From: Guillardia theta CCMP2712
Taxonomy: Eukaryota; Cryptophyceae; Pyrenomonadales; Geminigeraceae
Reading direction: 5' to 3'
DNA length: 64,000 nucleotides
NCBI RefSeq assembly: GCF_000315625.1
Contig: NW_005434611.1
Coordinates: forward strand, 34,554-98,553
Under the pieces are notes generated by a model. It was not told the DNA's origin and did no database searches. It saw only the letters and a list, made by a program, of their open reading frames with translations. The stretch's first letter is position 1. Every line of letters starts with the position of its first letter. The position numbers and the translations under genes were made by a program. Below, piece by piece: positions 34,622 to 52,200 of this stretch.

Positions 34622-36718
34622 TCACTCTGCCCACCCGCTGTCGAAGTTGAGCAGGAAGGACAGTGCACGGATGGCCTCTGCTCCTGTGAAGTCGTCCTTG
34701 CTCTCCGTCAGCCCCTGCAGGGCCTCTATGGCCCCTCCCTGCACCATTTGCAGCATGCAGTCTGCATCTGCTCTGATCTCTGCTATGTTCCTGCACGCGC
34801 ATGTGCGTCATCATGGGATGCGAGGGAGGAGGGGGGAGGGCGTGAAGGCGGAGGAGCAGAGCGGAGAAGCAGGGCGGAGGAGCAGGGCGGAGGAGGAGAG
34901 CGGAGGAAGAGCAGGGCGGAGGAGGAGAGCGGAGGAGGAGCAGGGTGGAGGAGGAGAGCGGAGGGTGTGAGGCGGAGGATCGCGCGCGTCTCTCACGCCA
35001 GGGTCGTCGCTCCTTCTCTGCGATATTTGGGGACTGACGACCGACAGAGGCCGACGATGAATCCCAGCGCTCCTCCCTTGACCAGCAGCACATGCACGTC
35101 CATGCAGACTGCGAGGGCGGCAAGCACGCGGCTAGCTTGCATGTGCAGGTCGAGATGGACAGTCTCTCCTGCTCAAGCTCAGCTGTAGCCCAGCAGCAAG
35201 TCAGCTCGGACCATCGCTGACGCTCTCGTCGGGCTCGCAGATCAACGTGCGGGGAGTTCCGGCGAGCTTGACGAGGGGGGGGATGGCGTTGGAAGAGACA
35301 ATCGTGCTCGCATGCTCCGCAGTCCATGACAGCCGCTTCAAGGCCTTGCAAGCGAAGTACCTGAGAGTCGCTTCTCAGCTGCTGCCCAGCTAGCTCGTCT
35401 CACCTGGCGTGGTAAGGGCCGTGCTGGAGGGTGCTGATAAGGAAAGAGATGACGGGGCTGTTGAGGAGGACGGAGGACTTGACGGGAGGAAGGCAGAGGT
35501 TGGCGAAGACGCCGCAGACTAGATGTTGCTGGTCAACGCGTGAGGAGGATCCTGCGGCAAGAAGACGTCAAGTCAGCAGCCACGTAGCTCAGGTCAGCAG
35601 CGACCGAGCTTGACGAGTTCGTCGACGAGGGCGCCGTCTATGTACATCCTGGCGTACTGCAACTTTCGGCTGGAGTTGAGGAGGAGGAGGAGAGCCGAGG
35701 TGGTCAGCTCAGGGTCTCCCTTGCCGTTCAGGTCCCGCAGGCTCAAGCGATGCCGATGGATCAGGTCGAGCGCCGAGTCGTTGAGGGCGAGGAAGGAGAG
35801 CGCTCGCACCGCGTGACGACCTGCAGGACTTGAGCTGGGGGCGGGGAGGAAGAGGAGAGGGTACAGGTGGAGACGTGCTTGGACTGGAGGCAGCCGACGA
35901 GAGACTCGACGATCCTCTCCTGCTCAGCGACCTGCGACCTCACTTGCTCCTCGCTAGCGCTCAGCGCCACCAGCATCTCGCATGCGATCGCGTTGCTGTC
36001 GGCGTGCGGGGACCCCAACAGCTTCTCGAGTGGGGGCAGGATGTGGAGGGCGACCAGCTGCCTGATGAGCTGCTTGTGTTTGCACATTCGCAGGACGGCA
36101 GAGGCGGCCTCCAGCTGGAGATGCGGGTCGTCAACGTGCATGTACTTGATCAGGCAGGACGCCAGCCCTCTGGTCATCAGCTCCTGCGCCACCTGCGTGA
36201 CGTCACCAGCCCCCCCCCTCCTCGTCCCCCTCCTCTCACGCTCTGATCCTTCACAAGGGCTCCGGAGAGCGCGCAGACGCTGGTCTGAATGGGAACGTTG
36301 GGAGTGTCGAGGACGCGCATCATGACCTCTATCCCTCCTCTCTGTAGGAACTCCGAGCAGAACCTGTCCTCTCGTTCGCACAGCGCTCCTAACACGTTTG
36401 TGCTTTCCCTGATCATCGCCTCAATATTCATCTCTTCGTTCCCCGTCTCCATCCTCTTCTTCACTCCCTCGACCTCTGACTTTGCCTCCTCCAGCATCTG
36501 CTCTGCTTGCTTCAACACTGACTTGTTCCGCAGCAGCATCGTCATTTCCCCTCGCCCACCCTCCTTTAGCTGCGCCTTGGCTGCGGTGATCCCCTCCTCA
36601 CAGCTCCTCACATAATCCTGCGGGATCATGAGAGGAGGAAGGGATAAAGGAGGAGCAAAAATAGAAAGGAAGCAAGCAGAAGAAAGAGCAGGAGCACCAC
36701 CAGCACCAGCACCAGCAC

Positions 36719-36756
<38 letters not shown>

Positions 36757-38696
36757 CCAGCAGCACCAGCAGCACCAGCAGCACCAGCAGCACCAGCAGC
36801 ACCAGGTTTACCTCCTTCTCCTTCAAGATGGTTTTCAGCCCTTCCTTCCAGCGCGGCTCGCAGAGCTCGAGCAGCGTCTTCATCCCCTCTCGCCGGGCGA
36901 TCTCCGTCCTCGCTCTCAGCTCCTCCGCCAGGATACGCATGAGCTTGAGGCAGGAGAGCTTGAGAGAGGTGATGGAGGAGCCCAAGAAGTCAAAGAGAAC
37001 GTCCCAGCTGATCTTCGAGCTGATGAAGGATCGTTTCTGCTGGGATCGTGCTTCCACCGTCAGTCTCTCGAGGCTCTGGATGGACTGCTCAGGGAGGTAG
37101 ACAGATCTGAGGAGGGCTTAGAGGAGGAGGCAGAGCCGTCACGTCACTCACTTGACCACGTCAGCGAGGCTTCTGTCTCGCCTCGCAGGCTCCACCTCGA
37201 TCAGATCCTACCGCTCCTTCATGCACGAAAGCGAGGAGGAGGAGGAGGAGGAGGAGGAGGAGGGGGGGGGGGGAAGGGGGGCGGGGGGGTAGAGACGGAC
37301 GGACGGACGGACGGACGGACGGACGGACGGAGCAAGGGAAGCAGACGAGGTCTCACCTGCGACGACTCTTGTGTTTGCAGTGAGTTCACAACCTGCTTCT
37401 GCTTTCTCGGGCTCCAGACCCAGTCCAACCCGAACTTGCGAGACAGATAGCGGCCAACCTGATCTGTCAGCGCATGTCAGGACGCGCATCTGAAGCTTCC
37501 TTTTGCCTCTTCACCTATCTGAGAGTGCTTCAAGCGGTCAGCAAACGCGATGAACTCTACAATCTCTCCATCGAAATATTTTCTGGACGTGAGTTACACG
37601 TGTTGTTCATTGCAAGATAGATCGATACAACCTTCCGTCCGCGTCCAGCCCGAACAAGACATGAGTGAAGTAGGCCGAGGCTTCGGGTGACTGCGACAGG
37701 TCGACATGCCCGCTGCTGCTCTGTGAGCGCGAGGAGGGAGAGAGAGATGAGGAGCGGAGGGAGAGAGAGATGGAGAGAAAGAGAGAGGGAGGGAGGAGAG
37801 AAGGTGAGAACCTCGGCACGTTCCTACATCCGTTGATGTACATTGAGATCTGACTGCCAACCTTTCTTAGCAGGACGATGGAGAACTTGGTGGGGTCATC
37901 GCCTTCAGTCACACACGATTCCTTCCTGCCTGTCAGCGCGCCGCCATGTCTGCCTTCTCCGCACCTTTCCTGCATGGACCTTGAAGCGAGGCTCGTACGT
38001 CTTCTTGCCATCGAAGCTTTGTTCGATTGCAACTTGAAGCTGCTTGACTAGTCAGCTCCTCCTCTAGTGCCTCCCCTGCTCCCTCTAGTCCCTCCCCTGC
38101 TCCCTCTAGTCCCTCCCCTGCTCCCTCTAGTCCCTCCCCTGCTCCCTCTAGTCCCTCCCCTGCTCTGCCCACCTCAAGGCTCCAACCACTCTCGGAGTCC
38201 AAGAGCGTGAAGATGGGCCACGGGCTGCGGTCTGATCAGCCTCGAGCAGGAGACTTGTGTTCGGACCTGTTGCCCTGGCTGAGGTAGGACTTGCACACTA
38301 TGAAGATGCTGAAGCTGCTCTCCTTGACCTGCGCCCGGTCAGACCTCGACGGAGCCGCATGCCTCCTTCACGTTGCCGCTGAGTTGCCTCGCAAGCATTG
38401 AGTTCTCTTGGATGTACATGTACTTGTCTGTGGAGAACTTGATGGAGGGGTAGTAGTTGATGATGTTTCTATGGTACAACCTTGACAACAAGGTATGAGG
38501 GGTATGAGAGGAGAGGTCTTCTCAGCTCACGGTTGGTACATGGCCGCCGGTTGACACGCGTGAGCCTGAATGCCTTGAAACACCTGAGAGCTCGCTCCAG
38601 CTGTGCCAGCTATGAGATGTTAGCGATGAGGAAGCAGGAGAAGGAGCATGAAGTAGGAAACAGAAGCAGGTTCAGGTGCAGGTGCAGGGAGTAGGA

Positions 38697-38733
<37 letters not shown>

Positions 38734-39486
38734 AGAAAGCAGCAGCAGCAAAGAAAGCAGCGGCAGGCCTCTTACTTGGGTTGAGGAAGAGCAGGTTGCC
38801 TTGCCTTGCTATCACTTCTATCCTTCTCTCTGGCACCTTTGAGTCCTCAACCTACTGGACGTCAGACCTTGTCGCGGGCCATGAAGATGCACAAGAACGA
38901 GCGGATGATCGGAGGAAGCAGCATCGAAGATGTCCAGAGCATCTGAGACAACATGATGAAAGATACACTAGCCCTAACTCAACCTTGCTGACTCGATATC
39001 TCAACTTGCGTTGCTCCTGATTGAAACGACTTGGAGCAGGTGATTCGGAGAGGGAGAGCACTGATATTCAATGTCAACCTCAATCGCACGAGGAGACACT
39101 CGCCTGTCATGTATGATCGCAGTCTTGCTGCCATGAGGTTGGCTGTGATACTCCAGCTCCTCCAGCTTCAGCCACCCGACAAGGAACTGAAGGAATCATC
39201 ATGAAAACGACAACGAGCAGAAGGTGATTCGAAGATGAGTGATTGCGATGATACTACGGTCATGCTACCCAACGAACACAGGGAGGATGAAGCAGCAGGA
39301 GCATATGATCTCAGTGACCTTGAAGCTCGGGTTGGGCCAGGGACCAGATGGGCTACAGGTCATCCATGTCAAACGAGAGCAGCAGCCCGTCTCTCCCTCT
39401 CACCCTCGTTTACTTGCCTCCATGATGTCCTCCCGCTCCCTCGTCGCCATCCTCCGATCCTCCGCCATCTTCCGTTCTTCCGTCAT
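34622..39486 (-). CDS. LamG/concanavalin A-like plus armadillo-repeat protein
   Basis: Minus strand, proposed ATG 39486-39484 (MTEERKMAEDRRMATRERED) to TGA 34624-34622. The N-terminal part includes FLVGWLKLEELEYHSQPHGS, LVEDSKVPERRIEVIARQGN and then a concanavalin/LamG-like jelly-roll: NIINYYPSIKFSTDKYMYIQ, ESSFSIFIVCKSYLSQGN, DPTKFSIVLLRKVGSQISMY, YFTHVLFGLDADGR joined to KYFDGEIVEFIAFADRLKHS and VGRYLSRKFGL, the usual closing strand/helix. The C-terminal half is armadillo/HEAT helices (ISWDVLFDFLGSSITSLKLS; EEQVRSQVAEQERIVESLVG; HILPPLEKLLGSPHADSNAI; ALKRLSWTAEHASTIVSSNA; GAIEALQGLTESKDDF). No signal peptide was seen, so probably cytosolic. Repeated domains imply binding; function unknown. 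Several short exon joins are tentative. Confidence 0.7.
36690..36806 (+). repeat. (CAGCAC/CAG)n tract in intron
   Basis: CAG and CAGCAC units between two armadillo exons of the minus-strand gene; an intron by frame. Confidence 0.85.
38060..38165 (+). repeat. 21-bp intronic minisatellite
   Basis: About five copies of TAGTCCCTCCCCTGCTCCCTC, in an intron of the LamG-armadillo gene. Confidence 0.9.
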
Positions 39487-39832
39487 GCCCAATCCTTCGT
39501 CATGCTTGATCCTCTGCCCTCTCCTCCTCCTCTTCTTGGCTCATCGCCTGATCTTGTAGGTGATTACTTGCTCGACGACACCAGGGCGAGGGCAGGAATC
39601 CAAATTTCCCTCCTCTCCTACCTGTCCCTCCCCCTCCCCCTCCCCCTCCCCCTCTCTCTCCCTCTCCCTCCTCTCCCTCCTCCCCCTCCCTCATCCTCTC
39701 CGTCCCCCTCCACCTTCTCTTCCCTACCTACCCGCCATTTATTAGGCCCGGCCAGGCATTTCAATATTCCAACCTACCAACTTACACGCCATGCCGAGCT
39801 AAGCCGTAGCGCATGGAGAGCAAGGTGAGCGA

Positions 39833-39981
39833 AGAGCAAAGCAGAGCAGAGCAGAGCAGAGCAGAGCAAAGCAGAGCAGAGCAGAGCAGAGCAGAGCAGA
39901 GCAAAGCAGAGCAGAGCAGAGCAGAGCAGAGCAGAGCAGAGCAGAGCAGAGCAGAGCAGAGCAGAGCAGAGCAGAGCAGAG
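39833..39981 (+). repeat. (AGAGC)n pentanucleotide array
   Basis: About 29 units of AGAGC with a few AAAGC variants, in the ~650-bp space between the divergent starts of the LamG-armadillo (39486) and IQ-LRR (40133) genes. ORFs in every frame through it are artefacts. A CCCTCC-rich block at 39630-39720 precedes it. Confidence 0.95.
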
Positions 39982-40132
39982 CGAATGGTGGGAGGAAGAG
40001 GGCTGGTAGGAAGGGGAAAGGGAACGAATGGAGCCATATGAAGGGAAGAGAAGTCAGACAAGGAATGAGGACACAAGGAGGATGTTCTGAGATGTTGCTC
40101 ACCATCGTTCAGCTTTTCTAGCAGCAGTCCTC

Positions 40133-45702
<5,570 letters not shown>

Positions 45703-46000
45703 CATTGAGGAGCGGGAGACACTGATTGTACAGTCACAAGAGCGAGAAGAATAAAATCACGAGTAAGATAGCGTTGGACGATGCAGAGAGCTTCCTCTAC
45801 ATCGCGATTGAAGCGTGCGATGGCGGGTCATCAAGTAGCAAGCTTCTCGTTTTCCTCTTCACTGCAACGAGAACGTGAGACGAGAAGAAAACAAGATCAA
45901 GAGCAAACCTGGTCTTCTCAAACACAGCACTGCAATCCACCGGGAAGAGCAGAGAGACGGGTACCGTTCAGAGACAACACGAGCTCAACAATTTCACAAC

Positions 46001-47028
46001 TCACCTGACTGTGAAGAAGTTCAATAATCCAGTGAGGAGAAGAGACGCCAAGAATCCAAGAGGGTTCAGCCACTTGAACAGCCATGAAGCGCCTGTCTGA
46101 GCGATGTACATCTGCACTCCATCAACTGACGGGAAATCAGGTTCGCAGACGACTAACCTTCCCCAAGCCGATGCATCCTTCAGTGATCATGGGGTTGAGA
46201 ACAAAAGCAATCGAGTAAGCCATGTAGATGCCTGTCAAGCAGATGAGAAGGAGTTAAGTAACAGCTGCAGTGGCAGACAGACGAAGGGGCTGGTGTAACA
46301 GTCGAAGAGGCTGGTGGAGGGAGAGAGGAGAGGGAGATCATGACTGCAGCAATGGTTCATACTTGCACGGAAGACCAGGGAACGAAGAGAAGGAGGGGAA
46401 AGGGTAAGGAAATGAGAGGCAAGGACAGTGGGTGGGAAAGGGAAGGAGAGGGAGGAGCGGCAGTGGGGAGAAATTAGAAAGAGGAGGAGCAGTTGGGGGA
46501 GGGGGAGGAAGGGGAAGGAGGAAGACGTCGGTCACCCGCAAGTTCCTTGAGGTAGATGGCGTTGATCTGTAGATCTTTCCCGTAGACTAGGACGCGATGG
46601 AGGGCGTGCTGCCAGGAGACGCTGCAGAGGTACGCGATGGTGACTGAGATGCCTGCGCTGGTGATGAACCCGAGGAGGATGGAGTAGAGGCCGAAGTAGA
46701 GCACGTTGGCGATGCCGCAGCTCACCGTGTACCGCACTGTGAGCGGCACCTGAGAGTTGAAGACTTCCAGCACGCGCAGCTGCGAGCGAAGGTCCTGGGG
46801 AGCCGTTCGGAGGACGGGGAAGATGCCTTCGCCGTTGCCCTCTGAGGCAGCGAGGGAGGAGCCTCCTCGGAGCCGATGCAAACGATCCTGAGCGCCGCAT
46901 CGTTGCAGCCAGGCGGAGCTCGAGGAGGGGGGAGTTACGAGGTAACCGATCCTCGAGGAGGTCTGAAGACCCGTACCGAGGTCGACATGAAGTGCGATGA
47001 CAGCAAGAAGAAGGGAAGAAAACTTCAT
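46001..47028 (-). CDS. GtrA-like four-span membrane protein with ER-type leader
   Basis: Exons 47028-46536, 46231-46158 and 46111-46001 sum to 678 nt (225 residues). Residues 1-20 are a signal peptide (MKFSSLLLAVIALHVDLG), followed by a Ser/Arg-rich stretch with an RLRGG motif, consistent with a bipartite leader for a complex plastid. The core resembles GtrA/DPMS-type membrane proteins: VRYTVSCGIANVLYFGLYS, LGFITSAGISVTIAYLCSVS with WQHALHRVLVYG, IYMAYSIAFVLNPMI, and WLNPLGFLASLLLTGLLNFF. Family knowledge: GtrA proteins are implicated in translocating polyprenyl-linked sugars. Targeting and function here are inferred. An upstream Met at 47082 would bury the signal peptide and is less likely. 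The first intron (46232-46535) is purine-rich. Confidence 0.75.
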
Positions 47029-49213
47029 GCCGTGATTGATGGATGAGATAAAGAGACTAAGCGAGCATGGAGCCCTGGTCAAGGAGGGTCAGTGAAACAT
47101 ATTCGATTTCAAATCAACCTCCTCTTCGAACTGCAATCCATTCATCCTCTCCCCTTCTTCCACACCACTCTGTTCCATCCCTGCCTCCCTGCCTCCCTGC
47201 CTGAATGCATCCCTCCAACTTCCCATCCTTTTTCATCTTCTTCCGCCATCTGCATTCCTCTCGCTTCTCTCCTCAACTCTTCAATGACTGCTCGGCATTT
47301 CGATGCAACTCTTTTCGTTTTCCATCTCCTGTCTGCAATCCTGTTCTGTCATGTATCCTCTCCTCTCCTCTCCTCTCCTCTCCTCTCCTCTCCTCTCCTC
47401 TCCTCTCCTCTCCTCTCCTCTCCTCTCCTCTCCTCTCCTCTCCTCTCCTCTCCTCTCTGCTTCCCTTGACTCCTTTCTCCTAGTTTCGTGGTGAAAAAAA
47501 TTATTCTTTCTTGCTCTTTTTTTTTGGCCCCTCTACAGATCGTTGGGTACTAGGAATTCGTCAATCACCCCACCCCTCATTCAAAAACTTTCATATAGAC
47601 CCCCTTGTTTCAATGTTAAAGTACCCCTACTCCATCATTTCTCATGTCAACCACCGGTACATACCTCTTATAAAGCCTGTTGAGAGGCCCGTCACTGAGT
47701 CACCCGGCAGTGAAGTCCCGCCTGGCCGGGCCCGGCGCCCGGCCGGGTCTTCAACGGTGAACTCCGAGGCTCGGAATTTGTGTAGTAACGGGTGGTAACC
47801 GTTAACTTGTAACTTTGAGTAAAGAACCGTGGTCAGACTCTCGCACTTTTCCATACCGTGTCTTCGGACTGGCGCCGGGCCGGCGAGACGCCGGGCCGGG
47901 TTGACTGCCCGGCGGCCGCCGCCGCCGCGGGCCGGGCCGGGCCGGCCGGGCCCGGCGGCGGCCCCGGCGGGGCTCGGAACCCGGCTGAGGCTCCGAGGCT
48001 CGATTCAATCAGTGACTTGGCCCCCCGGGCCGTCGGGGGCCATCGGCCCGATCGACGGTCCGGGTGACCGGGAATCCGGCCGGGCGGGCGGCCCCTCACT
48101 GACCTGTACTCAATGTTTATAGGACAGTTGCATGCGAGATAGGGATTTCTATTTCATTTCTGTAAAGCTGCAATATTTTAATGGTCTCGGAATGGAGCCG
48201 CGCTGAATCCGATTCTATTTCGTTTATTGCGAATGTGCAGGGATTTGAAACATTTGCAACAAATTTACTTTAAAACCACCATAACGCATTGAACTGACGG
48301 GGGATAGAAAACAATAAAACGTTTAATTCCAATAAAATTTCTGTAATGTTGTCAACTACTTGGTTTTTTGTAGTACTGCTGGTTTGGGTCAAAGTCCGCG
48401 CGGAGTCTAGTCATATTCCTCGTCCTCGTCCTCGTCCTCCTCGTCCTCGTCCTCGTCCTTCTCCTCTCCCCCTCCTCCACCCATCCAAGGCTCCTCTCTG
48501 CTACGTCCCCATCTTCGCGCTGAACTTCTTCTATCCTCCTGCTTCGCCCCGATTCTACTCAGTCTCTCGATCCTCCTCGTCCTCGTCCTTTCGGATTCCG
48601 CGAGTCTGTTCTCCAAGACTTCTTCATCCCTCCTCCCTGCTACTCTTTCAAGTTTTGATTCTGATCAAGATTTTCTCTACGTCTTCCTTTGCACAATTTG
48701 TCCTTCTTTTATCTCTTTGGTTTTCACACCATTCCGGTTGATTTTATGCCTGCTCATCTTTATGACTTGAACTCTATTACTGTCTTCGCCCATCCTCTCT
48801 ACTTCCCCGTTCTCTCAAGTTTTGACTTAAATCATTTTTGCATCCCATTCTCTGTCATGTCTTCTTCTACGTGTATCGTTGATCGTCATCTCATTTCTTG
48901 GATCATCTTGCATTCTTTCCGCCTTGAACTGTTGGTTACGGTCTGGTGTTCTTTTCACCCATATCAAAAGCTGCTCCGTGTTGCTCGATCTATTCGTCTC
49001 CTCCTCCTCTCCTCCATTCAATTCCCTTAAATTCCGATTTTCTGCATTTCCGTTGACTCTCCCTGCTTGTCAATTCCTTGAATTACAAGGCAGTTGCCTT
49101 GAAGTGAAGTGCATTGCACATTGTTGACGAGCAGGGTTTGAAGCTGACCATCAAGTTTTGAAGCAGATGATCAACGAGACTGCCTAGAGTACATCATTGG
49201 TCGGGAGATACCA
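47029..49213. other. 2.2-kb intergenic region with repeats and a GC-rich island
   Basis: Contains a (CTCCT)n array at 47357-47456, GGGGTAC-type words on the minus strand (47545-47640), a very GC-rich island at about 47690-48110 with the shared 13-base word at 47811-47823, and an AT-richer tail with CTCGTC repeats (48419-48455). ORFs are low complexity; none looks like a gene. It is the divergent upstream region of the GtrA-like and Ca2+-ATPase genes. Confidence 0.55.
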
Positions 49214-52200
49214 ATGGAAGACAACACCAAGGTCGAGACTCATCCTCTCATCCTCTCATCCTCTTACGCTGACTCGACCTTCAGGCCGATACCAACCTCC
49301 CCAAGACCCTCGATGAGGCCCTGACCTACATCAAGAGTCTCAAGTACCCCGTCGGGCACTCGCACCTGAGGTGACACCTGGAGCAGGGACACCAACTCCC
49401 TTCTTGAAGCGAAGAACCATGCGCTCTCACTTCGAATCGCCTTCCTCCAGAAGAGACACAAGGTGAGTCACTTCCCCTCTGACATCCCCTCCCGTTGCTG
49501 CCGTCCTCTTGGTACCCTTCTCACGTGTTTGACAGGCTGCTCAGGCACAGCTGGGCGCTCCCTCACATCACAGAGCAGCCGAGCTGGTGCTCAATTCGAC
49601 CAAACCATCCGGTGCCTCTCGATTGCTGAAATTCTATAGACTCACGATCGAGGGTACAGAAAAGTTCGTGGATGACGGCAAGACTCAAATGTCGAGGTCT
49701 CAGCTCCAGCAGATGATCAAGCTCACCTTCGACAACACGACGGCTGCAGATGTGAAGCACTTCGTCCTGGGCGACCCTGTGCTCTCAAAGAAGGTAATCC
49801 GCTATCAGGCTTGCATCACCCCCAGTGCCCTTACTGTCTTCAGGCGAACGGATTGATCAGTGCCCTGTGTACCAGCGCAGAGAATGGCATTAGCGAAGAC
49901 GAGGTCCGAGTGAGGAGATGCATTTCAATGCCATGATGGTTGTTGTACAGGTTGAAGACCGTCAGAAGAAGTTCGGGAAGAATGAGATCCCGATGGAGCC
50001 TCAGACCTCAATCCTTGTCCTGATGTGGGAGGCCCTGCAAGACCCTACCTTGATCTTCCTGTGCTTCGCCGCCATCGTCTCTCTTGTCATCGGAGTCTTC
50101 GTGGAGAAAGATCCCATGGGCTGGCTTGAAGGCACGGCTATCCTGACTGCAGTCGTCGTCGTCGTCCTCGTGGGCTCGATCAACGACTATCAAAAGGAGA
50201 GTCAGTTTCGGTCGTTGAACGCCAAGAAGGATGACATGACAGTAACGGTCATACGAGACGGTCAGAAGAAGGAGATGTCCTGCCACAACCTCGTTGTGGG
50301 CGACATCCTCCTCCTTGGCACTGGCGACATTGTCACGTGCGACGGGTACGCCATCGGGCCCAACGACCTGCAGATCAACGAGAAGATGCTGACTGGGGAG
50401 ACTGTGAACAAGAGGAAGGGTGAGTACGAGCTCGACGGGGATCGGGTGGTCAAGTCTCCGATCCTGTTCGCCGGCACCCAAGTGCAGGACGGCCAAGGGA
50501 AAGTCCTTGTGTTGGCTGTGGGAACCGCTACCTATCAAGGTACAATGCAACAGAAGATGGACGAAGCTGGTGAGCTTGACTGCTGACTATTATCCTGCCT
50601 CTGCTCGCAAGTTGACCCTTCTACCTTGCAGATGCTGAGCAATCCAGGAGCATCTTGCAGCAGAAGCTTGACGACATGACTTCATACATCACCAACGCTG
50701 GAGCAGCATTCGCCATCGTCACCGTCCTGATCCTCTGCTTCAGGATGTACCTCGGGTTCCATCAGGGCCTCTGCTGCAAGGAAGCGTGGGATCACGCGGT
50801 GCACTGGTCGGAGCTGCTATCCTTTCTGATCTCCGGCGTCACTATTTTCGTCGTTGCCGTCCCCGAGGGCCTCCCCCTCGCCGTCACCATCGCACTTGCC
50901 TTCTCGGTTAAGAAGATGCTCAAGGATCAGAACCTCGTCAGGCACCTCACAGCATGCGAGACGATGGGAGGGGCTACGACCATCTGCTCTGACAAGACTG
51001 GAACTCTGACGACGAGCAAGATGACTGTCGTCAAGGTGTTCTGCGACGGCAAAGTCTTCACCATGGAGACGTTGCGGCTCTCGCCGATCCTCAAGAAGCT
51101 GCTCTGCGACGCCGCTGTGGTCAACACCATGTCGAAGACGAACCTAAGAGGAAGCAGCAAGAGTAAGGAGCCCGACTACCTCGGCAACGATACTGAGTGC
51201 GGGCTGCTCGTCATGGCGAACAAGATCGGTGCCAACGGGAAGCCGATCGACTATGACTCGGAGGATCAGGAGTACAAGAGAATCCGTAGAGAGTTCCCGG
51301 AGGAGATGGAGGGCAGGAAGCAGTTCACCTTCTCCTCGGATAGGAAGAGAATGAGCACGAGAGTGAAGATCGGGCCCGGAAAGTACCGGATCTTCTGCAA
51401 GGGAGCAGCTGAGATGGTGGTGGAGCTGTGCACCCACAGGTACAACATGGACGGAAGCGTCGAGCCGATGACGCCCAAGATCAAGAAAGAGATTGATGAC
51501 GTCATCAACCAGTTCGCTGACGAGGCTCTTCGCACCATCTGCCTTGCCGTGAGGGACGTGAGCGTGGAGATTGACGACGTGGAGGAGGCTGAGAAGAACT
51601 TGACCATGATCGGGCTCGTGGGCATCGAGGATCCTGTGCGCGAAGAAGTTCCTCTTGCCATCCAGCAGTGCCGACAGGCCGGCATCATCGTGAGGATGGT
51701 GACGGGAGACAACATGAAGACAGCAGCTGCCATTGCCAAGAAGTGCGGCATCATCGACAAGGAGGAGGAGGGGAACGTCATCGACGGCAAGACCTTCCGT
51801 GAGCGGGTGGCTCCCGGAGACGTGCTGGACCAGCAGGAGTTTGACAAGGTCTGGCCGAAGCTGAGAGTCATGGGCAGGTCGACTCCTCTTGACAAGCATC
51901 TCCTCGTCTCCGGCATCCAAGCCAGCAAGATTGGCGTCTCGCAGACAGTGGCTGTGACCGGGGACGGCACCAACGATGCTCCTGCTCTGAAGAAGGCGGA
52001 TGTTGGCTTCGCGATGGGCATACAAGGGACGGACGTGGCGAAGAACGCTTCTGACATCATCATCATGGATGATAACTTTGCGTCCATCGTCAAGGCCGTC
52101 ATGTGGGGCCGTTGTGTCTACGACAACATATGCCGCTTCCTTCAGTTCCAGCTCACCGTCAACATCACCGCCATCGTCGTTGCCTGCGTCGGATCTGCGG

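Noticed and set aside
39774-40121. Repetitive ORFs on both strands (poly-SALLC / EQSRA)
   Set aside because: They translate the AGAGC pentamer array, which is open in all frames by its composition.
48346-49127. ORFs with a signal-like start (MLSTTWFFVVLLVWVKV)
   Set aside because: They continue into CTCGTC low-complexity sequence and AT-rich text with no conserved features or splice partners.
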